NCBI GenBank assembly: GCA_022648685.1
Contig: JALCMW010000004.1
Location: 1 to 64,000 of the forward strand
Direction of reading: 5' to 3'
DNA: 64,000 nucleotides
Source of the DNA: Bacteroidales bacterium
Lineage (GTDB): Bacteria; Bacteroidota; Bacteroidia; Bacteroidales; UBA932
Below, in pieces: positions 8,615 through 19,683 of this stretch; position 1 is the first letter of the stretch; each line of letters begins with the position of its first letter. The notes beneath the pieces were generated by a model. That model saw only the letters and a program-made list of their open reading frames with translations, had not been told where the DNA came from and searched no databases. The position numbers were made by a program, and so were the translations under genes.

Positions 8615-9640
8615 TCAATTGCCTGCGGCTATAATAAAGCCCAAACCTGCAACAAAGAAGACAAACATGACGCCGAGCAATGCATAAACGGATCTTTTCG
8701 CTCCCTTGAACTCTTTCCAGACAAAGACGCCCCAGATTGCGGCAATCATAGGAGCTCCCTGACCCAAAGCATAGGAAATGGCAGCTCCGGCCTTTCCTGT
8801 GGTGATATAGCTCAGAGCCGTACCGAGACACCAGATTGCGCCGCCAAGCATACCTACAAGGTGCGTCCCGGCATTACCCTTGAAATACTCCCTGTATGAA
8901 ACCTTTGCACCGCTGAAAGGATGACGCATAACGAACGTGTTGAATATGAAATTACTTACAAACACACCCAATGAGAATATCACAATTGCGGTATAAGGTG
9001 TGACCTTTCCGGGAGCAGGATCGGCAAAATTGCTCAAATCCATGGCAGAAGCTACGAATCTGTAGAAGAACGACATCAATATACCTGAAACGGCGGCAAG
9101 AAGTATTCCTTTTGCAGAACTTTTTTTATCCGAATCGGAAGAGCTTCCCTTCATGCCTGAAGCTATACCGTTGCAAATAATAGCTATCACCACAAGGCCT
9201 ACGCCGACAGCCAGAAGCGCGATATTCCCGGAAGCGGTTCCCTGCTGCATATCAACGATATAATTGTTTATCACACCCAGAACCAAGGCGATACCGACTC
9301 CGAGAGGAAAGGCTACCGACATCCCGGCCAGGGAGATGGAAGCACTCAACAGGATATTTGAAGCATTGAAAATCAAGCCTCCAAGGATTATGCTCCATAC
9401 GGCTCCACTGCCTGCCTGGGCAATATCATGTATGAACGGACGTCCCTGGGATCCTATGCTTCCCATTGTGAAAGCGATAAGAAAGGCGAATATGACCATT
9501 CCTATCACATAATCCCAATAAAACAATTCATACCTCCAGCTTTTTGCGGCAAGTTTCTGGGTATTACCCCAAGAACCCCAGCATAGCATTGTAATAAAGC
9601 AGAATATGACTGCCAACGTGTAACTGTTTACAATAAACAT
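8615..9640 (-). CDS. RbsU/GRP-type sugar permease of the DMT superfamily, probably ribose
   Basis: A 341-residue inner-membrane protein of about ten hydrophobic helices and short loops. It opens with 'AVIFCFITMLCWGSWGNTQKLA' and ends 'YALLGVMFVFFVAGLGFIIAAG'. The CWGSWGNT start and the repeated ten-helix layout fit the glucose/ribose porter (GRP, RbsU/RhaT-like) branch of the drug/metabolite transporter superfamily. Sequence alone does not give the sugar, but it is the third gene of an operon with a ribokinase (39 bp upstream) and a LacI regulator, so ribose or a related pentose or nucleoside sugar is the natural inference. Some pipelines call such proteins 'multidrug DMT permease', which is less likely here. 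Confidence 0.8.
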   Translation of the reverse strand: MFIVNSYTLAVIFCFITMLCWGSWGNTQKLAAKSWRYELFYWDYVIGMVIFAFLIAFTMGSIGSQGRPFIHDIAQAGSGAVWSIILGGLIFNASNILLSASISLAGMSVAFPLGVGIALVLGVINNYIVDMQQGTASGNIALLAVGVGLVVIAIICNGIASGMKGSSSDSDKKSSAKGILLAAVSGILMSFFYRFVASAMDLSNFADPAPGKVTPYTAIVIFSLGVFVSNFIFNTFVMRHPFSGAKVSYREYFKGNAGTHLVGMLGGAIWCLGTALSYITTGKAGAAISYALGQGAPMIAAIWGVFVWKEFKGAKRSVYALLGVMFVFFVAGLGFIIAAGN

Positions 9641-9679
9641 ATCAATAGGTTTTTAATGTTAGTTAGTTATCTTATTGCA

Positions 9680-10576
9680 TTACATCTCATTTCTCATCGG
9701 AATTGATGTCTGTGCACCGTGCCGTGTCACTGAAATTGAAGAAGCCCTTGTCGCGAACAAAACCGAATCCATAAGACTTCCGCCCTCGGACAACGCCACA
9801 ACCAGAGCACCGTTGAATGTATCTCCAGCGCCTGTCGTATCCACGGCCTCCACATCAAGGGCGGGAACAATACTCGAGATCCCGGATCCGCATACTACCG
9901 AACCTTTTGAACCGCAAGTGATGATGACGTTTTCAACTCCTTTCTTGATAAATATACCGGCAGCCTCTAAAGCATCCTCTCCGTTTTCAATATGCACGCC
10001 TGTAATAAATTCACATTCGTGTTCATTCGGTGTTATTAAAAATAAATATTTATAATAACTGTCATCTATCATGGCTGCTGGTGCCGGATTCAGAATGACC
10101 TTGGCTCCTTTGGAAGAAGCGCATTTTATGGCATATTCCGCTACTTCCAGAGGTATTTCAAGTTGCAAAAGAAAATAAGTATCCTTTGAAACGAATTGCA
10201 TCAGTTCATCGATATCGGACATAGACACCTTTTTGTTGGCACCGGGAGCCACGGAAATAGCATTTTCGGCATGGGAATCCACACTTATCAAAGCTACGCC
10301 TGTCGGAATTTCCGGATCCTGACGAACAAAAGAATAATCCATTTCTTCTTTGGCAAATGCTTTCAGGATATTTTCGCCAAACAAATCGTTCCCTATGCGG
10401 GCGGCAAACATCGGACGTCCTCCCAGTCTTGCCGCAGCCACAGCCTGATTTGCACCTTTTCCTCCCGGCACAGTTCTGAAACCATTCCCGGAAACGGTTT
10501 CACCCGGTTTCGGAATACGGGGTACCGTGACCGTAAGATCCATATTCGCACTTCCCAAAACTATTATCCGATGCAT
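9680..10576 (-). CDS. rbsK: Ribokinase (PfkB family)
   Basis: A 298-residue PfkB sugar kinase that phosphorylates D-ribose to ribose 5-phosphate with ATP in the cytoplasm. Seen are the N-terminal GSANMDLTVTVPRIPKPGET, the PfkB signature 1 region VPGGKGANQAVAAARLGG (about 36-53), and signature 2 with the catalytic base, DTTGAGDTFNGALV (Asp at about 251). Length and motifs are typical of RbsK rather than fructokinase. It lies 21 bp downstream of the LacI-type regulator and upstream of a sugar permease, matching ribose loci of gut Bacteroidales. The operon operators lie before the regulator gene. Confidence 0.92.
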   Translation of the reverse strand: MHRIIVLGSANMDLTVTVPRIPKPGETVSGNGFRTVPGGKGANQAVAAARLGGRPMFAARIGNDLFGENILKAFAKEEMDYSFVRQDPEIPTGVALISVDSHAENAISVAPGANKKVSMSDIDELMQFVSKDTYFLLQLEIPLEVAEYAIKCASSKGAKVILNPAPAAMIDDSYYKYLFLITPNEHECEFITGVHIENGEDALEAAGIFIKKGVENVIITCGSKGSVVCGSGISSIVPALDVEAVDTTGAGDTFNGALVVALSEGGSLMDSVLFATRASSISVTRHGAQTSIPMRNEM

Positions 10577-10597
10577 TATTTCAACATATATTACAAA

Positions 10598-11605
10598 TCA
10601 GCAACTGCTTCTTACAACTAAAGCAGGCTGAATAAGTTTTTTCACCGTATCACGAGCCTTATTCCCATTCCGTATCATATCATTCAACAAGTTCACGGCT
10701 CCTGAGCCTATTTCTTTCAACGGTTGTTCTATTCTGGTCACGGCCGGATTCAGATAATCGAAAAAGCCGTTGTTGTCAAACGAGATAAGGCCGATTTCAT
10801 CCGGAACGGATATTCCGTGTTCCTTGACAGCCATCAGAGCCCCCAAAAGAATGTTGGAGCTGAAAGCGAAAATAGCATCAGGCCTTTCGGCTGACGAAAG
10901 AGCTTTTCCAGTAACATCGTAACCGTTCCGGACTGAAAACATGTTACCCTCGATTTCATAATCGACGCATTTCCCGTTACAGGATTTGCACGCGGACAAA
11001 AAACCCCTTACCCTTTCCTTGTCAGGCATCACAGAATTAAGCCCCCTTACAGCTAGTATTCTTTTATAACCTTTTTCAAGAAGATAATTTGTCGCCATTA
11101 AGCTTCCCGCATAATTATCCGTACAAAAATATGGTAATCCGGCATCGGGGAAATATCGATCGGCCAAAACCACGGGAACCGTTTTTGATATGTTCTCCAG
11201 CAGATCAGGAGATTTTGATACCGGAACGGCTATGATACCGTCGACCTTTCTTGATACAAACATATTCAGGGCTATGGCTTCTTCGCTTGCAGATTCCATG
11301 GAATCTGCAAGAAGTACATTATATCCAAGCTTCTTAAGATCGCCTATTATGATCGAAGACAGAGAAGCAAAAAAAGGATTACCTATATCCGGGACGACAA
11401 GACCGATGATATCAGTCCGTTTTGTCCTGAGGCCTTTTGCCACAAGATCCGGTACGTAATGGCTCTTCAAAGCCTCGATTTTCACTTTCTCTATGGTAGC
11501 TTTGCTGATCCTGTATTTTTCACCTTTTCCGGACAGGACCCTGGAAACGGTGGAAACGGATAATCCCGTACTATTGGCTATGGTTAAAAGTGTCTGTTTT
11601 TTCAT
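10598..11605 (-). CDS. LacI-family repressor of the ribose-type operon
   Basis: A 335-residue regulator. Its N-terminal helix-turn-helix is classical: TIANSTGLSVSTVSRVLSG (about 6-24) with the hinge region 'ALKSHYVPDLVAKGLRTKRT'. The rest is a periplasmic-binding-protein-like sensor domain (IGLVVPDIGNPFFASLSSII, about 67-86). It should bind a sugar and repress its own operon (regulator, ribokinase, permease). Two LacI-style palindromes flank the predicted promoter directly upstream (11709-11724 and 11614-11641), which supports autoregulation. The ligand is inferred to be ribose from its neighbours. Confidence 0.9.
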   Translation of the reverse strand: MKKQTLLTIANSTGLSVSTVSRVLSGKGEKYRISKATIEKVKIEALKSHYVPDLVAKGLRTKRTDIIGLVVPDIGNPFFASLSSIIIGDLKKLGYNVLLADSMESASEEAIALNMFVSRKVDGIIAVPVSKSPDLLENISKTVPVVLADRYFPDAGLPYFCTDNYAGSLMATNYLLEKGYKRILAVRGLNSVMPDKERVRGFLSACKSCNGKCVDYEIEGNMFSVRNGYDVTGKALSSAERPDAIFAFSSNILLGALMAVKEHGISVPDEIGLISFDNNGFFDYLNPAVTRIEQPLKEIGSGAVNLLNDMIRNGNKARDTVKKLIQPALVVRSSC

Positions 11606-11613
11606 TTATGGTT

Positions 11614-11641
11614 GCGCAATCGTTTGCATAAACAATTGCAA
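11614..11641. promoter_or_regulatory. LacI-type operator cluster, start-proximal
   Basis: GCGCAATCGTTTGCAT (11614-11629) has the central CG and imperfect dyad of LacI/PurR operators. A second dyad, TTGCA-N8-TGCAA (11624-11641), overlaps it. The cluster lies between the predicted transcription start (near 11670) and the regulator ATG at 11605, a position that would block elongation or form a loop with the site at 11709-11724. Confidence 0.55.
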
Positions 11642-11676
11642 TGTTATGAATAATTTTTCTTTCGATCAAGATTTTA

Positions 11677-11709
11677 CAAAATTATTTATCAATTTTTCAA
11701 ATGGACAAA
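11677..11709 (-). promoter_or_regulatory. Bacteroidota promoter of the ribose-type operon
   Basis: Read on the minus strand: TTTG (from 11706-11709), 21 bp, then TAATTTTG (from 11677-11684). This matches the Bacteroides -33 TTTG / -7 TAnnTTTG consensus with normal spacing. It faces the LacI gene that starts at 11605. Confidence 0.6.
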
Positions 11710-11724
11710 TGCAAGCAATTGCAT
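11709..11724. promoter_or_regulatory. LacI-type operator, upstream site
   Basis: ATGCAAGCAATTGCAT: perfect 6-bp arms ATGCAA/TTGCAT around four bases, the usual 16-bp size of LacI-family operators. It abuts the -33 element of the operon promoter and shares the TTGCA core with the site at 11624-11641. Confidence 0.6.
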
Positions 11725-11760
11725 AAAGATGAAATATGCGGATTCCGGAACATATATGTA

Positions 11761-11815
11761 AAAACAAAAAAATGAGGACCGCCTCAAGTCTACCGGACTT
11801 TAAGGCAATCCTCAT
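11761..11815 (-). terminator. Intrinsic terminator of groEL
   Basis: Arms ATGAGGA..GCCT..AAGTC (11772-11790) and GACTT..AGGC..TCCTCAT (11796-11815) form a three-segment stem. On the minus strand it is followed by a T-rich tract (the A-run at 11761-11771). It lies 22 bp past the groEL stop. Confidence 0.85.
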
Positions 11816-11837
11816 TCATAAGATTATAAAAAACGGA

Positions 11838-13747
<1,910 letters not shown>

Positions 13748-13777
13748 AATTCTATAATTTTAATGTTTAATTCACAA

Positions 13778-13809
13778 GCGCCCGCATAGGTTTTCTAACC
13801 TGCGGACGC
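13778..13809 (-). promoter_or_regulatory. 5' UTR hairpin of groESL
   Basis: GCG-c-CCGCA-ta-GGTT, loop TTCT, AACC-TGCGG-a-CGC: a GC-rich imperfect hairpin in the predicted leader, about 30 bp before the groES ATG. It may stabilise the transcript or act as a thermosensor; that role is only a guess. Confidence 0.4.
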
Positions 13810-13821
13810 CGTTACGGAAGT

Positions 13822-13855
13822 CAAAAGATATGCCATCCAATGGGCACTGACAAAA
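13822..13855 (-). promoter_or_regulatory. Probable promoter of groESL
   Basis: On the minus strand TTTTG (13851-13855), 20 bp, then TATCTTTTG (13822-13830). This is a Bacteroidota promoter with one extra base between TA and TTTG. Transcription would start near 13814. Confidence 0.5.
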
Positions 13856-13890
13856 TGTCACTAAGAAACAGACGCAAAAGCAGTCTGAAC

Positions 13891-16869
13891 TCATTCCAGA
13901 GCTACATCGGCAAATACCGGCAGATGATCGGAGGCTGTCTTCACATCTCCGGATTTAAATTCATTGCAGACATATGATTTCACGGATCTGCATTCCGGCT
14001 CATTATCCAGAACAAGAATATAATCGATGCAATAGGAAGGAGATACGGCATCGAATGTAGGGAAGGTAGAAGAAATCACCTTCCATTCTTTCCTGAATTC
14101 ATCAAGGACCCTGGATCCGGGATAATCGTTGAAGTCTCCGCAAAGGAAAACGGGCTTATCTGAATTCCCGTATTTCCCGACCATGATCTTATTGATCATA
14201 CGCACCTGCGCAAGTCTGGCCGAAGCTGAAGCATTATCAAGATGGGTACAGGCAAATATATAATCCGGAGTCTCTACTGCGACCAAAGCTCTGGGTTCCG
14301 CACCCCTGCCTTTCGGCAGAATAACCCCGAAATGGTTTAATATCTTTTCCTTTGTAGCAACTCCGATACCATAGGCACCACCTCCGAAAGGCATGGCGCG
14401 CTGGAACTCATAATTCCATCCGCCCAGGTAATCCGCGAATTTTTCCACCTGATAGTCACCGCTCCTTACCGTGCAGCTGTCAGTCTCGCATAATGCAATT
14501 GCATCCGCACCTATCTCATTGGCCATATCGGCAATCATGGGGGAACTGTCGCGAAGCACTTTGCCGAAATGCGCAACATTATATGTCATAAGCCTCAGAC
14601 TGCCTTCGGCTTTGTAATAATCGGGCTTTTCGCCATAGGAAGCCTTTGCTTCCTTTTCAGCCTCGTTCACAATATCCGAATATCGTGCAGTAAGCTCACA
14701 TGCGGAAGCTACGGGATCGGGGAACGTCGACGGAGCGGACAAAGTAGGAGAAACGGGAAAATGACTTTCATCAAATCCGGCCATATCCACGGATTTGCCT
14801 TCTATCGCATTGTCGAAATAATATTTAAGCCTCGGCACATAATAATCCCGGATTATTCCGGACCATATCCTTGCGGCATAATCATGCAGGGAAGTTCCTC
14901 CCCAAGTGGAAATGAGACGCTTCGCTTCTATCGCGAAAGCTTCGCTTTCTTTCGGATTCGTACCAGCGGCTTCCGCAAAATCCAGCCATCTCTGCGTGCG
15001 CATATTATCATGGGATTCCAGCAACTTATCCATATCCGAAAGCATATTTATCGCAATATCTTCAAGTCTTTTCGCTCTCTGAGTATCGCCCATATCAATG
15101 GCGGCGTATATATAAGGAAGAATCTCGTCCGTCTTTCCGGCAAGATACATCGCCCCGTACATTATGGCATCATTCCGGTACAACGGATTGTCCTTAAAAC
15201 TGCCGGAAACAGACAGGAAATCCGTTATTGCCTGATAATAATGGTCATTTATTTTCAACGGAGCCTTCTTCCTGTAAGGAGGACGCCTTTGCCAGGCGAA
15301 AGTGGCACCGTTGGTAAAGTTTGAATAGGCGGACTGAAGCATCTGTGTCCAGAATTCATTCAGCGGCCCGGGAGAAGCTCCGTATCTGGCCTTATTGTAG
15401 CTTTCCAGAAAAGAAACGGGATCCCTTCGGGAAGAACTCCAGCCGGAAGAAGAGATGGCCTCATAGGTTATTTCGTTGTTTTCTATACCTTCAGGGGAGG
15501 TGCCGAAACCCACCAGACTTCCTCTATTGGGGGAATTCAGAGCATTAACGGCATCATTCAGATAAAAATCAAGAGGACCTTCCAAAGCGGACTTGCCGCC
15601 GAAATTCGGAACGGTACTCCATATCCATTCCTTCCCTGCAAAACCTTTATAGAAGTCCCAGCTTCTGGCATTCTTCCATACATACTGGTTGAAATCCACA
15701 GCCAGATCAATGATTATCATCTTGTTGTCAGGAACAGCGGATACAAGGGAAGCGAAAGTTTCGGGAGTCCATATCTTTCTTTGATAACCGAGTATCCATC
15801 CCTGCATAACCCACACGGCATCCGGATTTGCGTCTTTAACGCTGTCATATATCATTTTGCCGTATTTTCTCAGGTAATCGAACCTGTCACGGCTTCCGGG
15901 AGCTCCGACAGGAATATCCATCTCATTGAAACTGTCGATGAGATAATATGTACCTTTGCCGAATTCCTTTTCCCATTCACGTATGAAAGCCGTACTCATT
16001 TCAGGAAAAAGTTTACTGGAAGGAGACAGCATATGGTTAAGACAGGATTTGTCAAAGGAACTCCATTCGGTTTCTGTCAGCTTCTCATCGGGATATTTCC
16101 CGGTTATCCCTTTGGGGACAAAGCCTGCGAAACCCTGATACACGGGAGTCATTCCCAAAGCCAGTTCCCTGTCGTTGATCTTGTGTTCCAAAGCAATCTG
16201 GGCATCAAACCATTCCTTGCTCATCCCGCCCTGGAAATGTGCGATATTTCCCATTCTCATCCATGGGAAATGAGCAGGCCCGGTAAAATAATCGTTTATC
16301 ACCTCATCCGAAAGGCCGAATTTTTTCCATACCCTTGCCAGAATGGTTTCCCCTCCTATCGGGGAAAGCGGCATGTCGAAGCCATGCATCGCCATCCAGT
16401 CTATTTCCTTCTCCCATTGTTTCCAGCCCCAGAAAGGTGTAGTGTATCCGTATGTACAGACGTTATAATAAAGATGATGCCGGTAGGGACTTGCCACCTT
16501 CTTTTCAGGCATGTCGGGAAGTGAAGACGGGAGATCAAGCCGGTTTCCGGTCCAGCTGACTATACCGTAACCGTTATCGAAAACATAGTCATGGAAACCT
16601 TTGCACAAAGCGACAGGAGAACTGCCCAGGACAGTAAGCCGGCCTCCGGACACAGACAATACATATTCGTCACAACTGTCGCGTTTGGGAATGATTCCGA
16701 ATTTGACATTGTCCGGAAAATACCCGAAACAACGTGTGACCACCCCCTTAGCAGCTTTTATCGCCATTCGGCGGCTTGCAGAAGATTCATTATTGTTTCC
16801 CTCACCCGTAAAATTGAAACAGAATGAAAATAACAGGGGAATGAGAAAGAATTTAAAATTGGATTTCAT
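13891..16869 (-). CDS. GH89 alpha-N-acetylglucosaminidase fused to an EEP-family hydrolase domain
   Basis: A 992-residue exported protein: signal peptide (about 1-22), a GH89 (NAGLU-like) region over about 30-730, and a C-terminal endonuclease/exonuclease/phosphatase domain over about 755-992. GH89 landmarks: SWTGNRLDLP, YNVCTYGYTTPFWGWKQWEKEIDWMAMHG, the acid/base Glu in SFNEMDIP (about 317) and the nucleophile Glu in SPEGIENNE (about 460). EEP landmarks: MTYNVAHFG, ALCETDS, CTHLDN, CGDFNDYPGS and SDHLPVFADV, so its metal and catalytic residues look intact. The first part removes terminal alpha-GlcNAc from host glycans; the substrate of the second is unknown (a phosphodiester or phosphate monoester). 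It is the last gene of the GH125-galM-GH89 operon (15 bp gap). Confidence 0.88.
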   Translation of the reverse strand: MKSNFKFFLIPLLFSFCFNFTGEGNNNESSASRRMAIKAAKGVVTRCFGYFPDNVKFGIIPKRDSCDEYVLSVSGGRLTVLGSSPVALCKGFHDYVFDNGYGIVSWTGNRLDLPSSLPDMPEKKVASPYRHHLYYNVCTYGYTTPFWGWKQWEKEIDWMAMHGFDMPLSPIGGETILARVWKKFGLSDEVINDYFTGPAHFPWMRMGNIAHFQGGMSKEWFDAQIALEHKINDRELALGMTPVYQGFAGFVPKGITGKYPDEKLTETEWSSFDKSCLNHMLSPSSKLFPEMSTAFIREWEKEFGKGTYYLIDSFNEMDIPVGAPGSRDRFDYLRKYGKMIYDSVKDANPDAVWVMQGWILGYQRKIWTPETFASLVSAVPDNKMIIIDLAVDFNQYVWKNARSWDFYKGFAGKEWIWSTVPNFGGKSALEGPLDFYLNDAVNALNSPNRGSLVGFGTSPEGIENNEITYEAISSSGWSSSRRDPVSFLESYNKARYGASPGPLNEFWTQMLQSAYSNFTNGATFAWQRRPPYRKKAPLKINDHYYQAITDFLSVSGSFKDNPLYRNDAIMYGAMYLAGKTDEILPYIYAAIDMGDTQRAKRLEDIAINMLSDMDKLLESHDNMRTQRWLDFAEAAGTNPKESEAFAIEAKRLISTWGGTSLHDYAARIWSGIIRDYYVPRLKYYFDNAIEGKSVDMAGFDESHFPVSPTLSAPSTFPDPVASACELTARYSDIVNEAEKEAKASYGEKPDYYKAEGSLRLMTYNVAHFGKVLRDSSPMIADMANEIGADAIALCETDSCTVRSGDYQVEKFADYLGGWNYEFQRAMPFGGGAYGIGVATKEKILNHFGVILPKGRGAEPRALVAVETPDYIFACTHLDNASASARLAQVRMINKIMVGKYGNSDKPVFLCGDFNDYPGSRVLDEFRKEWKVISSTFPTFDAVSPSYCIDYILVLDNEPECRSVKSYVCNEFKSGDVKTASDHLPVFADVALE

Positions 16870-16884
16870 GAATAATACAACTTG

Positions 16885-18015
16885 TTATTTTGTAAGGAAC
16901 CTGTATAAACATGTATGATGATAAACTTGTCCGGGATACAAAAGGATCGACGGGAAATTCGCATGATTCGGGGAATCCGGATAATGCTGGGTCTCCAGGG
17001 CCAGTGAACTGCGGAAACCTAGAGCCTTGCCGTTTTTGCCCGCCGAACTGCCGTCAAAGAAATTGCCGCTGTAGAACTGAAGACCGGGCTGATCAGTCAT
17101 TACAGCTATGAAACGGCCGCTGTCTTTGTCATAGACAGTACAGGCAAGCTGGAGCGGACCGGAAGTGGAATCACGGTCGAGACACCAGTTATGGTCGTAG
17201 CCATGAGCGTTTTTAAGTTGCCGATTATCCTCATTGATCATCTCTCCGATAGCATGAGGCTTGCGGAAATCGAACGGGGTACCTTCGACCTCTGCTATTT
17301 CACCCGTAGGAATGCTGAGAGAATCGATCGGAGTATAATGGCTCGCGTTGATAAACATGATATATTTCTCAACGGAACCGCTTCCCTCTCCTTCAAGATT
17401 GAAGAAAGGATGGTGGGATATGTTTACGGGAGTTACATGGTCGGTCTTGGCCGAATAATTTATTTCGAATCCGTTTCCCGGCACCAGGGAATACGTCATT
17501 TCCATATCCAGATTCCCGGGGAATCCTTCCTGTCCGTCTTTATGCTGATAGGTAAGAACAATCGAAGTGTCATTCACCTGTTTCACATTCCAGACAACCT
17601 TGTCCAGACCTTTGAATCCTCCATGTAAGGTATTGATATCATGATCGTTGGCTGAAACCGTATAGGTAGTGTCCCCGATTTTGAATTCCGCGTGTCCTAT
17701 CCTGTTGGCTACGGGACCGACACAGGCCCCCAGGAAACGCTCCCCTTTCGGATTGACATATTCTTCCAATGTATTATGGCCTACTACGATATCGGCCAGA
17801 CGGCCCTTTCTGTCAGGTGTGAACAAAGATACCACCCTGCCGCCGAAATTGGTAACCTGCATTGTAACCTTACCGTTTTTCAAAGTATACAAGGCAACGG
17901 GACTGCCGTCGAGCGTATCGGCAAAATTCCCGGCAGGTACAAGATCCGGCTTCCTGCTATTGTTACAGGACACTAAGGCAGCCAAAGCTAACGCAAAGAA
18001 AAAGACTTTCTTCAT
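16885..18015 (-). CDS. galM: Aldose 1-epimerase (mutarotase), lipoprotein
   Basis: A 376-residue mutarotase that interconverts alpha and beta anomers of free sugars. The N-terminus is a lipoprotein signal (ALAALVSCNNS, lipid Cys at about 17), so it acts in the periplasm, as many Bacteroidales GalM proteins do. Family motifs: VTNFGGRVVSLFTPDRKG, GPVANRIGHAEF, NTLHGG, the catalytic His in NISHHPFFNLEG, and the C-terminal Glu region ALETQHYPDSPNHANFPS. It lies between GH125 and GH89 genes (2 and 15 bp gaps), so it probably equilibrates sugars these exoglycosidases release. Confidence 0.93.
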   Translation of the reverse strand: MKKVFFFALALAALVSCNNSRKPDLVPAGNFADTLDGSPVALYTLKNGKVTMQVTNFGGRVVSLFTPDRKGRLADIVVGHNTLEEYVNPKGERFLGACVGPVANRIGHAEFKIGDTTYTVSANDHDINTLHGGFKGLDKVVWNVKQVNDTSIVLTYQHKDGQEGFPGNLDMEMTYSLVPGNGFEINYSAKTDHVTPVNISHHPFFNLEGEGSGSVEKYIMFINASHYTPIDSLSIPTGEIAEVEGTPFDFRKPHAIGEMINEDNRQLKNAHGYDHNWCLDRDSTSGPLQLACTVYDKDSGRFIAVMTDQPGLQFYSGNFFDGSSAGKNGKALGFRSSLALETQHYPDSPNHANFPSILLYPGQVYHHTCLYRFLTK

Positions 18016-18017
18016 AT

Positions 18018-19436
18018 TTATTTTATATTGATTGAATTCAGCAAATCCAGTTTTCCGTCATCTATAAGTTTGATGATCAGTTCTCCGAACAGTGTATTCT
18101 GCCATGCAAACCATGGACGGGTGAAATCGGAAGCATCGTTTTTGTTGAAAGATTCATGAATGAAACCCATTCCCGCATCTGTTTTCATAAGAGTTTCCAC
18201 ACACCATTTTATTTCCGCGTCATTTTCCGAAGTGAATGCCTTCATCATAATGCTCATAGGCCATATCATGTCATATCCGATATGCGGACCACCTATCCCT
18301 TCTCCGGCTTTTCCCTTGAAAAAGAAAGGATTGTCCGAACTCCATACGAATTTCCGCGTATTTCTGTAAACGGGATCATTGACATTGACATCGCCATCGC
18401 AGATATAAGGCAAAGACAACAAACTGGGGACATTGGCATCATCCATAAGATACTTGTTTCCGAATCCGTCAACCTCGTATGCGTAAATTTTCCCGTATTC
18501 CGGATGATCGTACACGGCATATTTTTTTATAGCCGCTTCAACCTCATCGGCAAGTGACCGGCATTGTCCGGCAAGTACCTTATCATGATTTACTTCCGTC
18601 AGGATTTCCGCCGCTTTTCTCAATGAACTCACGGCAAAGAAATTCGAAGGGATAAGAAAGCCGAAAACGGTGGCATCATCGGACGGTCTGAAAGCAGAAT
18701 AAATCAGGCCCACCGGCTTTACAGGATTTCCGTATCCGTCCAACGCCTGGGTATCTCCCTGCCGTTCCGTTTTCCTTTGGAAATGATACGGTCCGAGACC
18801 GTTCTTACGCTGCTGGGTCTTGAATGTCTTCAGTATTGCGGTAATGGCATCGATCCATGGCCTTCCGAAAACCGAAGTATCCCCGGTAACTTTCCAATAT
18901 CTGTAAGCAAGACGTATGGGATAGCAATCAGAATCTATTTCCCATTTTCTCTCGTGGAGATTCGGATTCATATCCGTAATGTCATCATTCCACCCGGTAC
19001 CCTCGGGACCGTCATTGAAAGCATTGGCATACGGATCTATATTGATCAGACCGAACTGGCAGTTTATGACACCGGCGATCATGTTTTTCAAATGCTCATC
19101 TCCGGAAGCCAATCCCACGTAAGGCCATACCTGTGCACCGGAATCACGGAGCCACATGGCATGGATATCTCCAGTATAAACGAAAGTTCGCCAGTTTCCG
19201 TTGCCATCTTTCCCGAAATGGACGGTGGTATCCAGAGTGTTCGGGAAACAATTTGAAAACATCCAGGATAGTCTTGAATTCGTAAGTTCGTTACAGACTT
19301 CGGATATCTTGGCTTCCACGGCATTTGAAACGAAAAGTCTGTCGGCGGGAGCAGGACGATTCGAGTCATATGTATGGGAAAAAGCAAAAATACCTGACAA
19401 AAGTAAACTTGCGAATAGTATTGAAATTCGCTTCAT
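18018..19436 (-). CDS. GH125 exo-alpha-1,6-mannosidase
   Basis: A 472-residue exported glycosidase with a signal peptide (about 1-20). GH125 (DUF1237) marks are present: RTFVYTGDIHAMWLRDSGAQVWPYV, the INIDPYANAFNDGPEG patch, MNPNLHERKWEIDSDCYPIRLAYRYW, GLIYSAFRPSDDATVFGFLIPSN, and the C-terminal GGPHIGYDMIWPMSIMMKA and GFIHESFNKND...FTRPWFAWQN. The family trims non-reducing alpha-1,6-mannose, as in N-glycans or yeast mannan. It heads a three-gene operon with galM and GH89-EEP, which suggests host-glycan scavenging. Confidence 0.92.
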   Translation of the reverse strand: MKRISILFASLLLSGIFAFSHTYDSNRPAPADRLFVSNAVEAKISEVCNELTNSRLSWMFSNCFPNTLDTTVHFGKDGNGNWRTFVYTGDIHAMWLRDSGAQVWPYVGLASGDEHLKNMIAGVINCQFGLINIDPYANAFNDGPEGTGWNDDITDMNPNLHERKWEIDSDCYPIRLAYRYWKVTGDTSVFGRPWIDAITAILKTFKTQQRKNGLGPYHFQRKTERQGDTQALDGYGNPVKPVGLIYSAFRPSDDATVFGFLIPSNFFAVSSLRKAAEILTEVNHDKVLAGQCRSLADEVEAAIKKYAVYDHPEYGKIYAYEVDGFGNKYLMDDANVPSLLSLPYICDGDVNVNDPVYRNTRKFVWSSDNPFFFKGKAGEGIGGPHIGYDMIWPMSIMMKAFTSENDAEIKWCVETLMKTDAGMGFIHESFNKNDASDFTRPWFAWQNTLFGELIIKLIDDGKLDLLNSINIK

Positions 19437-19683
19437 TGCTTGTATTATTTTTCACTAAGATAATATATTTTTTCGAACGGCAGATTCAAATCCTGCTTAT
19501 GATGCCAATAAAAGGCATAATAATTATTCATTTTATAAACTTTCGTCTTTATTTTAAATATTTTTTAAATATTTTTCTAATATTTCCATATTTTGGCAAA
19601 GAAATTGATACTATTCGGAAAAGATAGTTCTTGTTAGTAGTTTTAGTTGGTTATTAGTTATTGGTTATTATTCTTTGAATCGG

